A stretch of 64,000 bases of DNA, taken from Anaerolineales bacterium (lineage in GTDB: Bacteria > Chloroflexota > Anaerolineae > 4572-78 > J111). Made by a program: the position numbers and the translations under genes. The stretch spans positions 186,001 through 250,000 of the forward strand of contig JABTUK010000001.1 of NCBI GenBank assembly GCA_015075405.1. The letters run 5' to 3'. Under the pieces are notes generated by a model, which did not search any database, was not told the DNA's origin, and saw only the letters and a program-made list of their open reading frames with translations. Positions 49,006 through 58,097 of the stretch are shown here, in pieces (position 1 is the stretch's first letter; every line of letters starts with the position of its first letter).

Positions 49006-51521
49006 TGGATAAAATGGACACGGAATTTACCTTTGGTCAATGGCTGCGGCGGCAGCGCAAGGCGCTCGACCTGACCCAGGCGGGGCTGGCAGCGCAGGTG
49101 CCGTGCGCCAGGGGCACCATCCGGCGTCTCGAAGCGGATGATCTGCGGCCTTCAAAGCTGTTGGCCGAGCGCCTGGCCGAAGCGCTTAATGTGCCGGAGG
49201 CGCTACGGGCAAATTTTGTGCGCTTTGCCCGCAGCGGCATCCAGCCGGATAACTCATTCGCCCGCTCCCCCGGAACTATCTTGGAGGCGGATAACGAGCC
49301 ACCCATTGCCGGGGTAGCGCCGCAAATAACGCGGCGCTACGCAATACCGGCAGCTACCACTCCCTTGCTTGGCCGCCTGCATGCGGCCGGCGCAGTAAGC
49401 GAGCTGCTGCTACGGCCCGATGTGCGCCTGGTTACACTGACCGGGCCGCCCGGCGTGGGCAAAACCCAACTGGCAATGGAAGTGGCCCGGCAAATTCAGC
49501 CCCACTTCCAAGAAGGCGCATGTTTTGTGACCCTGGCTCCCCTCCGTGAGGCAGAAGGGGTTCTGCCCGCTATTGCTCAGGCTATTGATTTGCTGGACAG
49601 CGGCAGAAGCCAGACCTCTGCTCTGGCCGACCGCTTACGCAGCGAGGAGTTGGTGCTGCTGCTCGACAATTTTGAACACGTTATTTCAGCCGCGCCCAAC
49701 ATTGCGGCTTTATTATCCGCTGCGCCCACCTTGAAAGTGTTGTGTACCAGCCGCATCCCCCTGCGGATTTTGGGCGAGCATGAATTTATAGTGCCGCCGC
49801 TGGCCCTGCCCAATCCGGCGCAATTACCTGCGCTGGCTGCGCTCGAAGCAAACCCGGCCGTAGCGCTGTTTGTGACGCGGGCACGGGCGGTCCAGTCCGG
49901 CTTTGCCCTCACCGCCGATAACGCTCGCCAGGTTGCGGAGATCTGCCAGCAGTTAGACGGCTTACCGCTGGCTATCGAACTGGCGGCTACCCGCACCAAA
50001 CTATTTTCACCATCGGCGCTTCTGGCCCGCCTGGAACGCCGGCTGCCTTTTTTGACGGGGGGAACCCGCGATGCCCCGGCGCGCCAGCGCACCCTTGAAG
50101 CGGCGATTGGCTGGAGTTATGATTTGCTTAACAATGCGGAAAAGGTCTGTCTGGCCCGCCTGGGTGTTTTCTGGGGCGGCTGGACTTTAGACGCTGCCGA
50201 GGCGGTTTGCGGCGATGAGGTAGATACGCTCAACACCCTGGCCTCGCTGGTAGACCACAGCCTGGCGCAATCCGTTCATTCAGAAAGCGGCGAGGTGCGC
50301 TTTACCATGCTGGAGACAATCCGCGAGTTTGCGCTTATGCGTCTGGACGAGCGCGCTGAAACGGCTTTGGTCCAGGCCCGGCACGCCCAATACTTTCTGG
50401 CGCTGGCGGTAGAAAGTGAGCCAGGTTTACAGGGGCCGGATCAGGGAATTTGGATGCAGCGTCTTAACGCCGACAACAATAATCTGCGGGCTGCCTTTGC
50501 CTGGAGCTTATCGGCTGAGGGCGATATCCAGCAGGGACTACAAGCTGGGGCGGCGCTGTGGTGGTTCTGGTGGACCAACGGGCAGGTCGGCGAAGGACGC
50601 CGCTGGCTGCATGAGCTGCTCCAGCGAGCCAGAACTGAAGGGCTGAGCCGCGCAAGCGCCTATGGACGCGCTCTGCTGGGAGCCGGTATCCTTGCTTTTT
50701 TTGCAGGCGATTTTGAGGCGACCCTGCCTCTGTTCGAGGAGGCCCGAGATTTAGGCGGCCATTTAAACGATATGATTACGCATGGCTATGCCATCTTTAT
50801 GATTGGGACGGTCATGGTGCTGTTAAACCAAAGGGACGATGCCCATACGATTTTAGATCAGGGGATGATGATCCTGCGCCAGGCCGGGGAACCGGCGGTC
50901 TGGCATGTTGGCGTAACCAGCCTGGCCCGAACCCTGTTGGCCTTTGAGCGGGGTGATCTTGACGAAGCGCAGCAGCACGCCGATGCAGGCATGAGCATCT
51001 TTTGCCGGCTTGGACAGCCCTATGGCATTGGCTTGGCTTTAAACTATCAGGGCGATGTAGCCCGCTTGCGTGGAAGTAACACAATCGCCGCCGAGCGCTA
51101 TCAGGCCGCCCTCCCCCTGCTGCGCCGGGCCAAGGCCAAAAGCGAAATCCCGGCTGTTTTGCATAACCTGGCCCATGTGTGGCTGGCGCAGGGCCATTTG
51201 CCCCCCGCCCAAACCCTCTTTACCGAAGCGTTGGAACTGCATCGGGAGATTGGTAATCGCATGGGCATGGTAGAATGTCTCATTGGGCTGGCTTCCGTGG
51301 CGGTCGCCCAAGATAAACCTCAGCCCGCCGCAATTCTTCTGGGCGCGGCGGATACCCTGCTTTTATCCTTAAATGTACCGCTGTTCGCGGCGGAACAGGC
51401 CATCTACGAGCAAACTGCGGAAGCAGCCCGCCATGCCATAGGACAACCTGCCTGGGAAGAAGCCCAAAAGGTTGGACGCGCTATGCCCATAGCCGAGGCT
51501 GTAACTTTTGCCGGCAGATAA
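49005..51521 (+). CDS. HTH-STAND regulator with TPR tail
   Basis: About 838 residues from the ATG at 49005 (MDKMDTEFTFGQW); the ribosome site is weak. An XRE helix-turn-helix (about 8-65, LDLTQAGLAAQVPCARGTIRRLE) is followed by an NB-ARC-type NTPase (about 120-420) with P-loop LTGPPGVGKTQLAMEV and Walker B LVLLLDNFEHVI, sensor LCTSRIPLRI, and GLPLAIELAATR. The remainder is a helical TPR array (about 480-810; repeats such as ARTLLAFERGDLDEAQQHAD and ALPLLRRAKAKSEIPAVLHN). Such proteins are signal-gated transcription factors; the divergent SnoaL-like pair is the likely target. Confidence 0.9.
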   Translation: MDKMDTEFTFGQWLRRQRKALDLTQAGLAAQVPCARGTIRRLEADDLRPSKLLAERLAEALNVPEALRANFVRFARSGIQPDNSFARSPGTILEADNEPPIAGVAPQITRRYAIPAATTPLLGRLHAAGAVSELLLRPDVRLVTLTGPPGVGKTQLAMEVARQIQPHFQEGACFVTLAPLREAEGVLPAIAQAIDLLDSGRSQTSALADRLRSEELVLLLDNFEHVISAAPNIAALLSAAPTLKVLCTSRIPLRILGEHEFIVPPLALPNPAQLPALAALEANPAVALFVTRARAVQSGFALTADNARQVAEICQQLDGLPLAIELAATRTKLFSPSALLARLERRLPFLTGGTRDAPARQRTLEAAIGWSYDLLNNAEKVCLARLGVFWGGWTLDAAEAVCGDEVDTLNTLASLVDHSLAQSVHSESGEVRFTMLETIREFALMRLDERAETALVQARHAQYFLALAVESEPGLQGPDQGIWMQRLNADNNNLRAAFAWSLSAEGDIQQGLQAGAALWWFWWTNGQVGEGRRWLHELLQRARTEGLSRASAYGRALLGAGILAFFAGDFEATLPLFEEARDLGGHLNDMITHGYAIFMIGTVMVLLNQRDDAHTILDQGMMILRQAGEPAVWHVGVTSLARTLLAFERGDLDEAQQHADAGMSIFCRLGQPYGIGLALNYQGDVARLRGSNTIAAERYQAALPLLRRAKAKSEIPAVLHNLAHVWLAQGHLPPAQTLFTEALELHREIGNRMGMVECLIGLASVAVAQDKPQPAAILLGAADTLLLSLNVPLFAAEQAIYEQTAEAARHAIGQPAWEEAQKVGRAMPIAEAVTFAGR

Positions 51522-51672
51522 TTGGCCGGATTAGTTTCAACCTGCCTTAAATGCCTCACTACTCAACGGAGTGCATCACCGCCCGCAAGCGGACCTCGCC
51601 GGTTAAGCCAAACATATAGCCCAAGTTGCGGGGAATGTTCCACCACAAGCCGGTCTGGCTGAGGCTCTTCGC
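51522..51672 (-). other. Spacer with a possible coding remnant
   Basis: Between the regulator and P450 genes. On the - strand a 35-codon stretch reads SLSQTGLWWNIPRNLGYMFG then LTGEVRLRAVMHSVE before a stop. It looks protein-like, but I cannot assign it and it has no start. It may be the tail of a lost gene. Confidence 0.3.
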
Positions 51673-52857
51673 TCACACCGGCCAGGTTGCCCGGAGCGCC
51701 GGCGGTTTCCTGAAAACCAGGCCGCGTGGGCGGGCAGCTTCGGGGTTTTCCAATTGCAAACCCGGCAGGCGGGTGAGCAGTTGGGCCAGGGCAACGTGCG
51801 CTTCCAGCCGGGCCAGGTGCAGCCCCAGGCAGACATGCGGGCCTTGAGCAAAGGTCACGTGCGCGCGCAAATTGGGCCGGAAGGGGTCAAAGGTATCGGG
51901 GTTGGCAAACACTGCCGGGTCGCGGTTGGCGGCGGCCAGCGAGACCCGCACCAGCTCGCCCGCCGCAAGCTGAGCTTGACCCAAGCGCACATCCTGGACG
52001 GCATAGCGATCAACTACAGCGGCAGCCGGCTCCAGGCGCAGCGACTCTTCGATCACGGCCGGCCACAACGAGGAATTGGTGCGGACCAGATTGAGGATGT
52101 CCGGCTGAGTCAGCAAGAAATAGAGCGCATTGGCAATCATCCCTTCGGTGGTCTCAATACCGCCAAAGAGCAGCACCGCCGCGTTGGACACAATTTGGTC
52201 CTCCGACAATCCCCCGGCCATACCCGCAGCGGCGGCCAGCAGACTGGTTTCCGGGGGACGTTTTAAGGCCGGGAGCAAGTTGTCTTTCAGGGCGGCAAAG
52301 GCGGCTCGCCCAGCCTGGCTGACCGGCTCTCCGGCGGTGACCCGCGTGACCGCATCAACAATAGCGTCATACCAGCCCAGCACCGCCGCCACCGAGGTCT
52401 CAGTATCATCCAGCCCCAGCGCGGTGATCATGGTTTTCACCGCCAGTGGGCCGGCAAACTCCCGCCGCAGTTCGGCCCGGCCTCTGGCCGTCAGGCCATC
52501 GAGCAGTTCTTCCACGTGCGCGGCTACTACCCCGCTAAAGCGAGCCTGCACCGCTCCCAGGCGAAACGGGGCTTCAAATGGGCCGCGATGGCGCAAGTGT
52601 TCGCCGCCATCCAGCGACAACATACTTGGCCCCACCACCTGAGCCGTGGAAAAGCCGGCATGATCCACCGTAAAGAGGTCCGGCTTACGCATCACCTCAA
52701 TAGCCAAATCACGCCGGGTCACCAGCCAGGCATTAAGCGCCGGCAGCCACGAAACCGGCTCGACCGCCCGCAGCCGGTGCAGCACCGGATGGACATCGTT
52801 TTCTAAATCGGCCAGGGTAAGGCTCGCGCCTACAGGAAACTGGTCAAGACGAGACAT
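51673..52857 (-). CDS. Cytochrome P450
   Basis: 394 residues, the size of a soluble bacterial P450. The heme-binding loop is FAQGPHVCLGLHLARLEAHV with the axial Cys; the I-helix motif is LLFGGIETTEGMIANAL (Gly-Ile-Glu-Thr-Thr); the K-helix ExxR is ESLRLEPAA. No ferredoxin or reductase gene is adjacent, and the substrate is unknown. A palindromic repeat ends 14 bases upstream of the start codon, so it lies in the promoter or leader. Confidence 0.94.
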   Translation of the reverse strand: MSRLDQFPVGASLTLADLENDVHPVLHRLRAVEPVSWLPALNAWLVTRRDLAIEVMRKPDLFTVDHAGFSTAQVVGPSMLSLDGGEHLRHRGPFEAPFRLGAVQARFSGVVAAHVEELLDGLTARGRAELRREFAGPLAVKTMITALGLDDTETSVAAVLGWYDAIVDAVTRVTAGEPVSQAGRAAFAALKDNLLPALKRPPETSLLAAAAGMAGGLSEDQIVSNAAVLLFGGIETTEGMIANALYFLLTQPDILNLVRTNSSLWPAVIEESLRLEPAAAVVDRYAVQDVRLGQAQLAAGELVRVSLAAANRDPAVFANPDTFDPFRPNLRAHVTFAQGPHVCLGLHLARLEAHVALAQLLTRLPGLQLENPEAARPRGLVFRKPPALRATWPV

Positions 52858-52871
52858 GGTGAAATTATACT

Positions 52872-52962
52872 CAGTGGATCCAAATTTGAGGAGCCAGCAC
52901 GCCCACGTGCGGCGGTGTTCGGCACGTGGGCGTGCCTCACTCCGCGGAAATTGGATCTACTG
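52872..52962 (-). repeat. 91-bp palindromic repeat, copy 2
   Basis: Reverse-complement copy of 38933-39023 with few differences. Ends CAGTGGATCCAAATTT and AATTGGATCTACTG, inner stem GCCCACGTGC / GCACGTGGGC. It sits in the 5' region of the P450 gene. Confidence 0.88.
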
Positions 52963-53243
52963 ATACTCTTTGAGCTATCAGCAAGGAAAAAGCGATGCGT
53001 GATACGTGATGCGTAAAGCGTAGGACGTAATGCGCAAATCCTAAATCCAAAATCGTAAATCGTAAATCCAAAATCGTAAATCGTTTAGTACTCCGCTCCC
53101 AAACTGTTCAAACTAATTTCAAACTTCGCTGCTGTATACTTTACAGTGTTAAGGGTTTCTGCCAAAAGTTGGCCCTGCCAAAATAATTGGAGATTTCTAA
53201 CTTTTGTGCTAAGCTAGATTTCAAAGTGATGAAGGGATAGAAC
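52963..53243. other. Spacer with word repeats and cyclase promoter
   Basis: GATGCGTGATACGTGATGCG (52993 region) is followed by repeated AAATCCAAAATCGTAAATCG words to 53085. A TATACT at about 53133 may be the -10 of the cyclase gene; AAGGGA lies 8 bases before its GTG start. No gene is seen. Confidence 0.5.
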
Positions 53244-55724
53244 GTGTTATCAGATCCAATGATGTTACCCAGCCAGGCCATTTTTCCGGTGGGCATTGCT
53301 ATTGCCTACCTGGCCCTGGGCCTGTTTATGTTATCCAGCCGCCGGCCCGACGCCGCGCTTGACCGGCTTTTTTTGGCTTATCTTTTTCTGACTGTCGTCT
53401 GGATGCTCGATCTGGTGTTGATTATTAGCCAGGTTGTTTCGCCACTGTCCGGCTTTAGCTGGGCCGACCTGGCCCCCTACACTCTGATTCTGTTGGGCGT
53501 AACCTACTGGACCTTTGCCCGCGCCTTTTTGCACCCCTCCTGGCGCTCCCCGTGGGGCTGGGCTATGGGCGCGCTGGGACTGGTTCTTACGACCACGCTC
53601 CAGGCCGGCTGGCTGGTTTTGCCGCCAGACCTGTTTGCCTGGAGCAATGGTTGGGTTCACCCCGGCAATATCGCTTTTGTGCTCGGCGTCGGCTGGTGGC
53701 TGGCCTATATGGTCCTGGCCGCATACGGCGGCATGATCCTGGCTGCTCACACGCCCAGCCCGGCCCACAAAAACCGCATTCAATACCTGATTATCTCTAC
53801 TTTATTACTCATTGCCGGTTACGGGCTGTATCTGAGCCTGCGCGATCCCTTCTGGACCATGGGGTTGATTGTCATTGGGGTGGGCGGAACCTTAGCCACC
53901 TATACGGTCATGGTCGAGGACCTGCCTGATCTGGGCACGGGCGGCCGGCGGGTCATCGGCATGATTATCGTTACCCTGATCACCGTGGTGGTATACCTGT
54001 TGGGAATTTACCTCGTGCGGAGGGTTCTGGGAGATTTTCTGGCTCAAGCCTTAGCCGGCTATCTGGATCGAACCCTGGCTGTGGCCGTCGTTACCGCCCT
54101 CCTGCTAACAATTATCCACGCCCCCATCCGGCAGGTTAGCCAGTATCTCACCAACCGGCTGTTGTTCGGCCAGCATTACGACTATCAAGAAGTTATTCAG
54201 AAATATACCCAGTTGATCAGCAACCGGCTTTACCTGGGCGAGTTGGCCCACCTGGCCATGAGCCACATCAACCAGGTTTTGGGCTTAAACCGCAGCGCCC
54301 TGTTCATCCTCGAGTCTGAATCGGGCGAACAGTTGAATTTGCGCACCCTGCCGGCCATGGGCACCAACGGCGTGCCCAAAACCATTACCCTTAAAAAAGA
54401 CACCCCCATCACCCAACGCCTCATCGTCGAGCGGCGGCCGCTGGCCCAGTACACCATTGACATCTCGCAGCAGTTCAAAAGCGCGCCGGAATACGACCGC
54501 CAAACCCTGCGGGCGCTCAACTACGAGTGGTTCATCCCTATTTTGAAAAAAGAACAACTGATTGGCGTTTTTGCCCTCGGTCCCAAGAAATCGGGCCGGC
54601 CTTACAGCGCCCAGGATATGCGCCTGCTCAACACCCTGGCCGACCAGACCGCGCTGGCCCTGGAAAACGCCACCCTCTTTGACGGCATGCAGCGCAATCT
54701 GGCTGAAATGACCCAGATGAAGAATCTGATGGCCAACGTGTTTGACAGTATGGACAACGGGGTCATCACCACCGACATCCTGGGCAAAATCACCCTTTAC
54801 AACCGCGCCGCCGAAGCCATTCTGGCCGTGCCCTCGGAGCAATGCGTCGGCTTGCCCTACAGCGAGGTTTTGACCGCCTTGAACAACACTATATTCCCCA
54901 ACCTGATTGCCAACGTGGCCCGGCGCGAAAATCACTATTCTGATTACGAGATTATCTCGGAGCTGCCGGGCCGGGGCCGGGTTAACCTGAGCCTCAACCT
55001 GGCCCCCTTAAAGGACGCCCAAAATCAAACCCAGGGCGTGACCATTGTGGTGGACGACGTGACCGAAACCAAGCGGCTGCGGGCCGTCCACGATATGTTC
55101 CGGCGCTACCTATCGCCGGCGGTGGTAGACCGGCTGCCTTCCAACCCGGTTGACCTGCAACTGGGCGGGCATCGCCAGGAGGTCACTATTTTGTTCGCCG
55201 ATATTCGCGGCTTTACTACTTTCAGCGAACAGTTGCCGCCCGAAGAACTGGTGGACACCCTTAACGAATACCTTTCGATGGCAGCCACTTCGATTTTGAT
55301 GTTTGAGGGGACGCTGGATAAGTTTATGGGCGATGCGGTCATGGGCATTTTTAACGCCCCGCTGGAGCAGACCGACCATGTCATTCGGGCCGTCCGTGCC
55401 GCCGCGACCATGCAGCGGGTTATCAGAGACTACCATCAGAACATCGGCCAGGAGCGCGGTCTGACCTTTGGCATCGGCATCCACATGGGCGAGGCGGTAG
55501 TGGGCAATGTCGGCATGTCGGACCGCATGGATTACACCGCCATCGGCGACACGGTCAACGTGGCCAAGCGCATCCAGGAAAATGCGCCGGGCGGCAAGGT
55601 GCTGCTGAGCAAAGCAGTTTACCAGATGGTCAAGGACTCGGCCAAGGCTGTTTTCTATCAGGAAATGCAACTGCGGGGCCGGGCGCAGCCGATCACGACG
55701 TATGAGTTGGTGAGTGTTGATTAG
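53244..55724 (+). CDS. Membrane class III adenylate cyclase with GAF and PAS domains
   Basis: 826 residues from a GTG. About eight N-terminal helices (10-285) in the style of 7TM histidine-kinase sensors, a GAF domain (about 325-475), a PAS domain (about 490-605), then the cyclase domain (about 640-780). Metal-binding Asp residues are in ILFADIRGF and KFMGDAVMGIF; the base-recognition Lys precedes the second (LDKFMGD), and DYTAIGDTVNVAKRI has the Asp and the Asn/Arg pair. Lys plus Asp indicates ATP as substrate. It should make cAMP in response to membrane, small-molecule or redox input. The downstream spacer holds only repeats. Confidence 0.93.
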   Translation: MLSDPMMLPSQAIFPVGIAIAYLALGLFMLSSRRPDAALDRLFLAYLFLTVVWMLDLVLIISQVVSPLSGFSWADLAPYTLILLGVTYWTFARAFLHPSWRSPWGWAMGALGLVLTTTLQAGWLVLPPDLFAWSNGWVHPGNIAFVLGVGWWLAYMVLAAYGGMILAAHTPSPAHKNRIQYLIISTLLLIAGYGLYLSLRDPFWTMGLIVIGVGGTLATYTVMVEDLPDLGTGGRRVIGMIIVTLITVVVYLLGIYLVRRVLGDFLAQALAGYLDRTLAVAVVTALLLTIIHAPIRQVSQYLTNRLLFGQHYDYQEVIQKYTQLISNRLYLGELAHLAMSHINQVLGLNRSALFILESESGEQLNLRTLPAMGTNGVPKTITLKKDTPITQRLIVERRPLAQYTIDISQQFKSAPEYDRQTLRALNYEWFIPILKKEQLIGVFALGPKKSGRPYSAQDMRLLNTLADQTALALENATLFDGMQRNLAEMTQMKNLMANVFDSMDNGVITTDILGKITLYNRAAEAILAVPSEQCVGLPYSEVLTALNNTIFPNLIANVARRENHYSDYEIISELPGRGRVNLSLNLAPLKDAQNQTQGVTIVVDDVTETKRLRAVHDMFRRYLSPAVVDRLPSNPVDLQLGGHRQEVTILFADIRGFTTFSEQLPPEELVDTLNEYLSMAATSILMFEGTLDKFMGDAVMGIFNAPLEQTDHVIRAVRAAATMQRVIRDYHQNIGQERGLTFGIGIHMGEAVVGNVGMSDRMDYTAIGDTVNVAKRIQENAPGGKVLLSKAVYQMVKDSAKAVFYQEMQLRGRAQPITTYELVSVD

Positions 55725-55865
55725 GAGTGTTCATGAGCCAACGGCACGTCACGCTCATAAAAATCTTTTGCCGACGATGACCGGAGACCGAGGACCCGGC
55801 TGTTTGCTATCTTCCGGTCTTCCGCCCCCGGTCCTCGGTCGTATTTACGAAGGACATGGGAGATT
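55725..55865. other. Spacer with GACCGG-type hairpin
   Basis: GACCGGAGACCGAGGACCCGG (55780 region) and CCGGTCTTCCG with CCCCCGGTCCTCGGTC (55814-55840) fold together. Closely related words occur near 42372-42425. No gene is seen. Confidence 0.5.
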
Positions 55866-55923
55866 AGAGACTGCGGGCGCATCGGGTCGCCGGGATAGGG
55901 GTCTTTGCTCAGGAAGATGGCAT
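55866..55923 (-). pseudogene. Third fragment of the RHS core end
   Basis: Read leftwards it encodes AIFLSKDPYPGDPMRPQSL, the same stretch as in the full RHS protein and in the orphan fragment. Both flanks are unrelated. It marks a further lost or displaced RHS tip. Confidence 0.75.
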
Positions 55924-55987
55924 GAGCGGGCCTTCATTATCACACTGTTATCGCTTCTAGCTTAAGCTGGAAAGATACCTTAGAAGA

Positions 55988-56662
55988 TTAGCCAGGGTAT
56001 AAATCTTCCGGCCTTGTAAGTACCTTCCAGACAAGGTTTTGGCTTGGAATCAGTACACAATTAATCAGTGTGTGTTCAACAATAAAGTTTTTAACTCGCT
56101 CTGTAACTATTATGAACTGATAACCAGTAATAGTGAAAAAATCCGAACCGTCCCAAGTTTGTTCATTGACAATAACACCGTCTTGGAAAGACGAATATAC
56201 CTTCAACCCACAATGCGGGCAGGCATAAATTTGGCGTATCCCAGAACGTGGGTCAGCCTCTCCACCTTTACCTGTGACCACAAGCTCCCAGAGTACGGGA
56301 GGAGCAATTAATTCTTTACCGCTCTGATCCTTCAGCTTGACCTCTACGGGTTTGACCGTGAAGCCAGTAAATTTTGCCTCTTCAAACAGACGTAAAACTC
56401 TGTCCGTAATTAAACAATCACTATACCAAGTCCAGACAAAGTCTGCTGTCTTCCCAGAGGGTAACAAAATAACTAGATTCCCGATCCGTTCTCCAGCGCG
56501 TTGATGACTTGGATACACGGGACATTTGATTGTTTCAACGATCACCTCATTTGCCCATTCAGCACGCCCATACTCTTTATCCCAACTTGGGTCACCGTAT
56601 ACTAAATATTCCTCATCAAAAAATGGCTGTTGCAATTTATAAAAAATCTGCATATGACTCAT
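55988..56662 (-). CDS. Probable immunity protein of the orphan RHS tip (SitI6-like)
   Basis: 224 residues, soluble. It contains one CxxC pair in IYACPHCGLKVY and WDGSDFFTIT. This is reminiscent of the double-CXXCG family that gives immunity to SitA6-type toxins in myxobacteria; I see only one such pair here. Its ATG overlaps the stop of the toxin-domain frame (ATGA), the classic toxin-immunity arrangement. Base composition is A/T-richer than most of the window, consistent with transfer. Family assignment is from memory and needs a profile search. Confidence 0.65.
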   Translation of the reverse strand: MSHMQIFYKLQQPFFDEEYLVYGDPSWDKEYGRAEWANEVIVETIKCPVYPSHQRAGERIGNLVILLPSGKTADFVWTWYSDCLITDRVLRLFEEAKFTGFTVKPVEVKLKDQSGKELIAPPVLWELVVTGKGGEADPRSGIRQIYACPHCGLKVYSSFQDGVIVNEQTWDGSDFFTITGYQFIIVTERVKNFIVEHTLINCVLIPSQNLVWKVLTRPEDLYPG

Positions 56663-57471
56663 GGTATACCAAAATCCTTTTTCATTTTTTCAAGTTGTTG
56701 TAATATCTCTCCAGCTGAGGGATTACGCCCCGCAAAAAATCGCTCCCATTGCTTATTCCAGCTATTGATCCAAGCTTCACCACCACCTCTACCATGAATA
56801 TCCTTGTGGAAATCACGGGGCAATGGTACTACGTAATCCTCAATATCAAGTCCTGCTGCTTCGAACTTGGGTCTAAATTGTTTGGGAAGCAGGTGATGCC
56901 CCTCGACAGGAGAGACCGGTAAAGTATTTGGCAGGAAATGAAGTACTCAATGGAATTTGCGGCCCGAACATCGGAAACGTCCAAGTATTCGGCATCGAGT
57001 AGGGCGGTGCGCCAATTGGCCAATCAAGGCACTGCGGTTCAGCAGCCGGAAATGGCGATTGCTGGCTGTATGTTCCGGGCGGCAGAATGTTAAAGCCCGG
57101 CAAAACTTGACCCACCTCTCTTCCCGCATAAGCAATTGCCGGAACCGCCAGGGCTATAAGGGCAACGATAACCGTCCCTGCCCCAGGGGATTCATACAAC
57201 TGGGAACCGCCACTCCCTCCGGTGAGACAGTTATCATACTCCACGACCGCCAGATTGCCCCCGCCGATACAACCCATCAACCCACTCGGGTCCACCCGAT
57301 TAACCGGATTCCCCTCGACATAACTGAAGCCATTCAACGACTGCGGGCGCATCAGGTCGTCGGGATAGGGGTCTTTGCTCAGGAAGATGGCATTGGAAGG
57401 GTCGTACCATCTGGCCCGCAAGTGCAAGAGTTGAACATCATTTTCCCACCACTCCCCGGTGAAGGCGTAGG
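56659..57471 (-). pseudogene. Orphan RHS C-terminal tip with SitA6-like toxin domain (frameshifted)
   Basis: The upstream part repeats the end of the full RHS core (LRARWYDPSNAIFLSKDPYP, NPVNRVDPSG and about 130 further residues ending near PLSTSFP) nearly identically. Then a different tip follows. In the core frame translation stops at 56873; in the next frame 56659-56931 encodes VEGHHLLPKQFRPKFEAAGL, then HKDIHGRGGGEAWINSWNKQ and KDFGIP. HHxxP followed by HxxIHGxGGGxxW is the pattern of the SitA6-type toxin family. One base change near 56900-56950 separates the frames. No start or N-terminus is present, so it is a silent cassette unless recombined onto the full gene. Confidence 0.7.
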
Positions 57472-57600
57472 AGTCGAAGTCTTGCTGCGAGATAGCGTTG
57501 TGCCGCTCATCATTGGTAGAATACAGCCACGCCCGACACGGATTGAAATACGGATACGCAGATTAGACCCAGTGAGCCTCCGTGCAGCCGAGTCAGAAGC

Positions 57601-57635
57601 AAAAGCCACTCAATGAGGAGTGGCTTTTTGTTTTT
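57601..57635. terminator. Terminator between immunity gene and orphan tip
   Basis: AAAAGCCACT (57601-57610) pairs with AGTGGCTTTT (57619-57628), followed by TGTTTTT on the + strand; read leftwards the stem is followed by TTTTGC. It ends the RHS-immunity transcript. Confidence 0.7.
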
Positions 57636-57693
57636 AGCGGAGAAACTCTCTTGGATTTTGTAAATTTCAATCCAACTACCTTATAAAAATTCC

Positions 57694-58092
57694 TCAAAGT
57701 TTAGGATTGTAATTGCTCCCATTTTCTTTCTCTACTGGGGGATCATCCCAATTATTCCAAACTTCCCATCCCTTCTCCGTAAGAATAAACCAAAATGCCT
57801 CAATGCTACTCTCTATATCTCTAAAGTTCTCAATCTCAATATCAACAAGTTCTTTCGTAGATTTATCATAACCCAAAGGTTTCACCAAGCCCTTTGGTAG
57901 CAATTCTCTGAGCGCTTCAATAACTTCTGACACAGTAAAATCGTGCGGCCAAAAATTGCGCCAGCCTATAGTAGGGTCATTTAGAAGTTTGATAATTGAT
58001 GGAATAGCCTCGATGTCATAACGTAGAACATCAATAACAAACATCTCTATTTGTGAATTGCTGGTATCTTTATCATCTGCATCAACAGTCAT
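57694..58092 (-). CDS. Probable immunity protein of the full RHS toxin
   Basis: 132 residues, acidic and soluble: IDVLRYDIEAIPSIIKLLND, DFTVSEVIEALRELLPKGLV, EAFWFILTEKGWEVWNN. The repeated helical blocks and the WFxLTxKGxxxW pattern resemble several polymorphic-toxin immunity families, but I do not recognise one. It starts 5 bases after the RHS stop codon on the same strand, which is the main evidence. Confidence 0.6.
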   Translation of the reverse strand: MTVDADDKDTSNSQIEMFVIDVLRYDIEAIPSIIKLLNDPTIGWRNFWPHDFTVSEVIEALRELLPKGLVKPLGYDKSTKELVDIEIENFRDIESSIEAFWFILTEKGWEVWNNWDDPPVEKENGSNYNPKL

Positions 58093-58097
58093 TAGAG

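Noticed and set aside
55714-55965. 83-codon open frame on the + strand
   Set aside because: It spans a GACCGG hairpin and a reversed RHS core fragment and has no protein-like composition.
56829-57023. 64-codon frame across the RHS tip junction
   Set aside because: It is the third frame of the orphan cassette; the core and toxin frames both make better sense.
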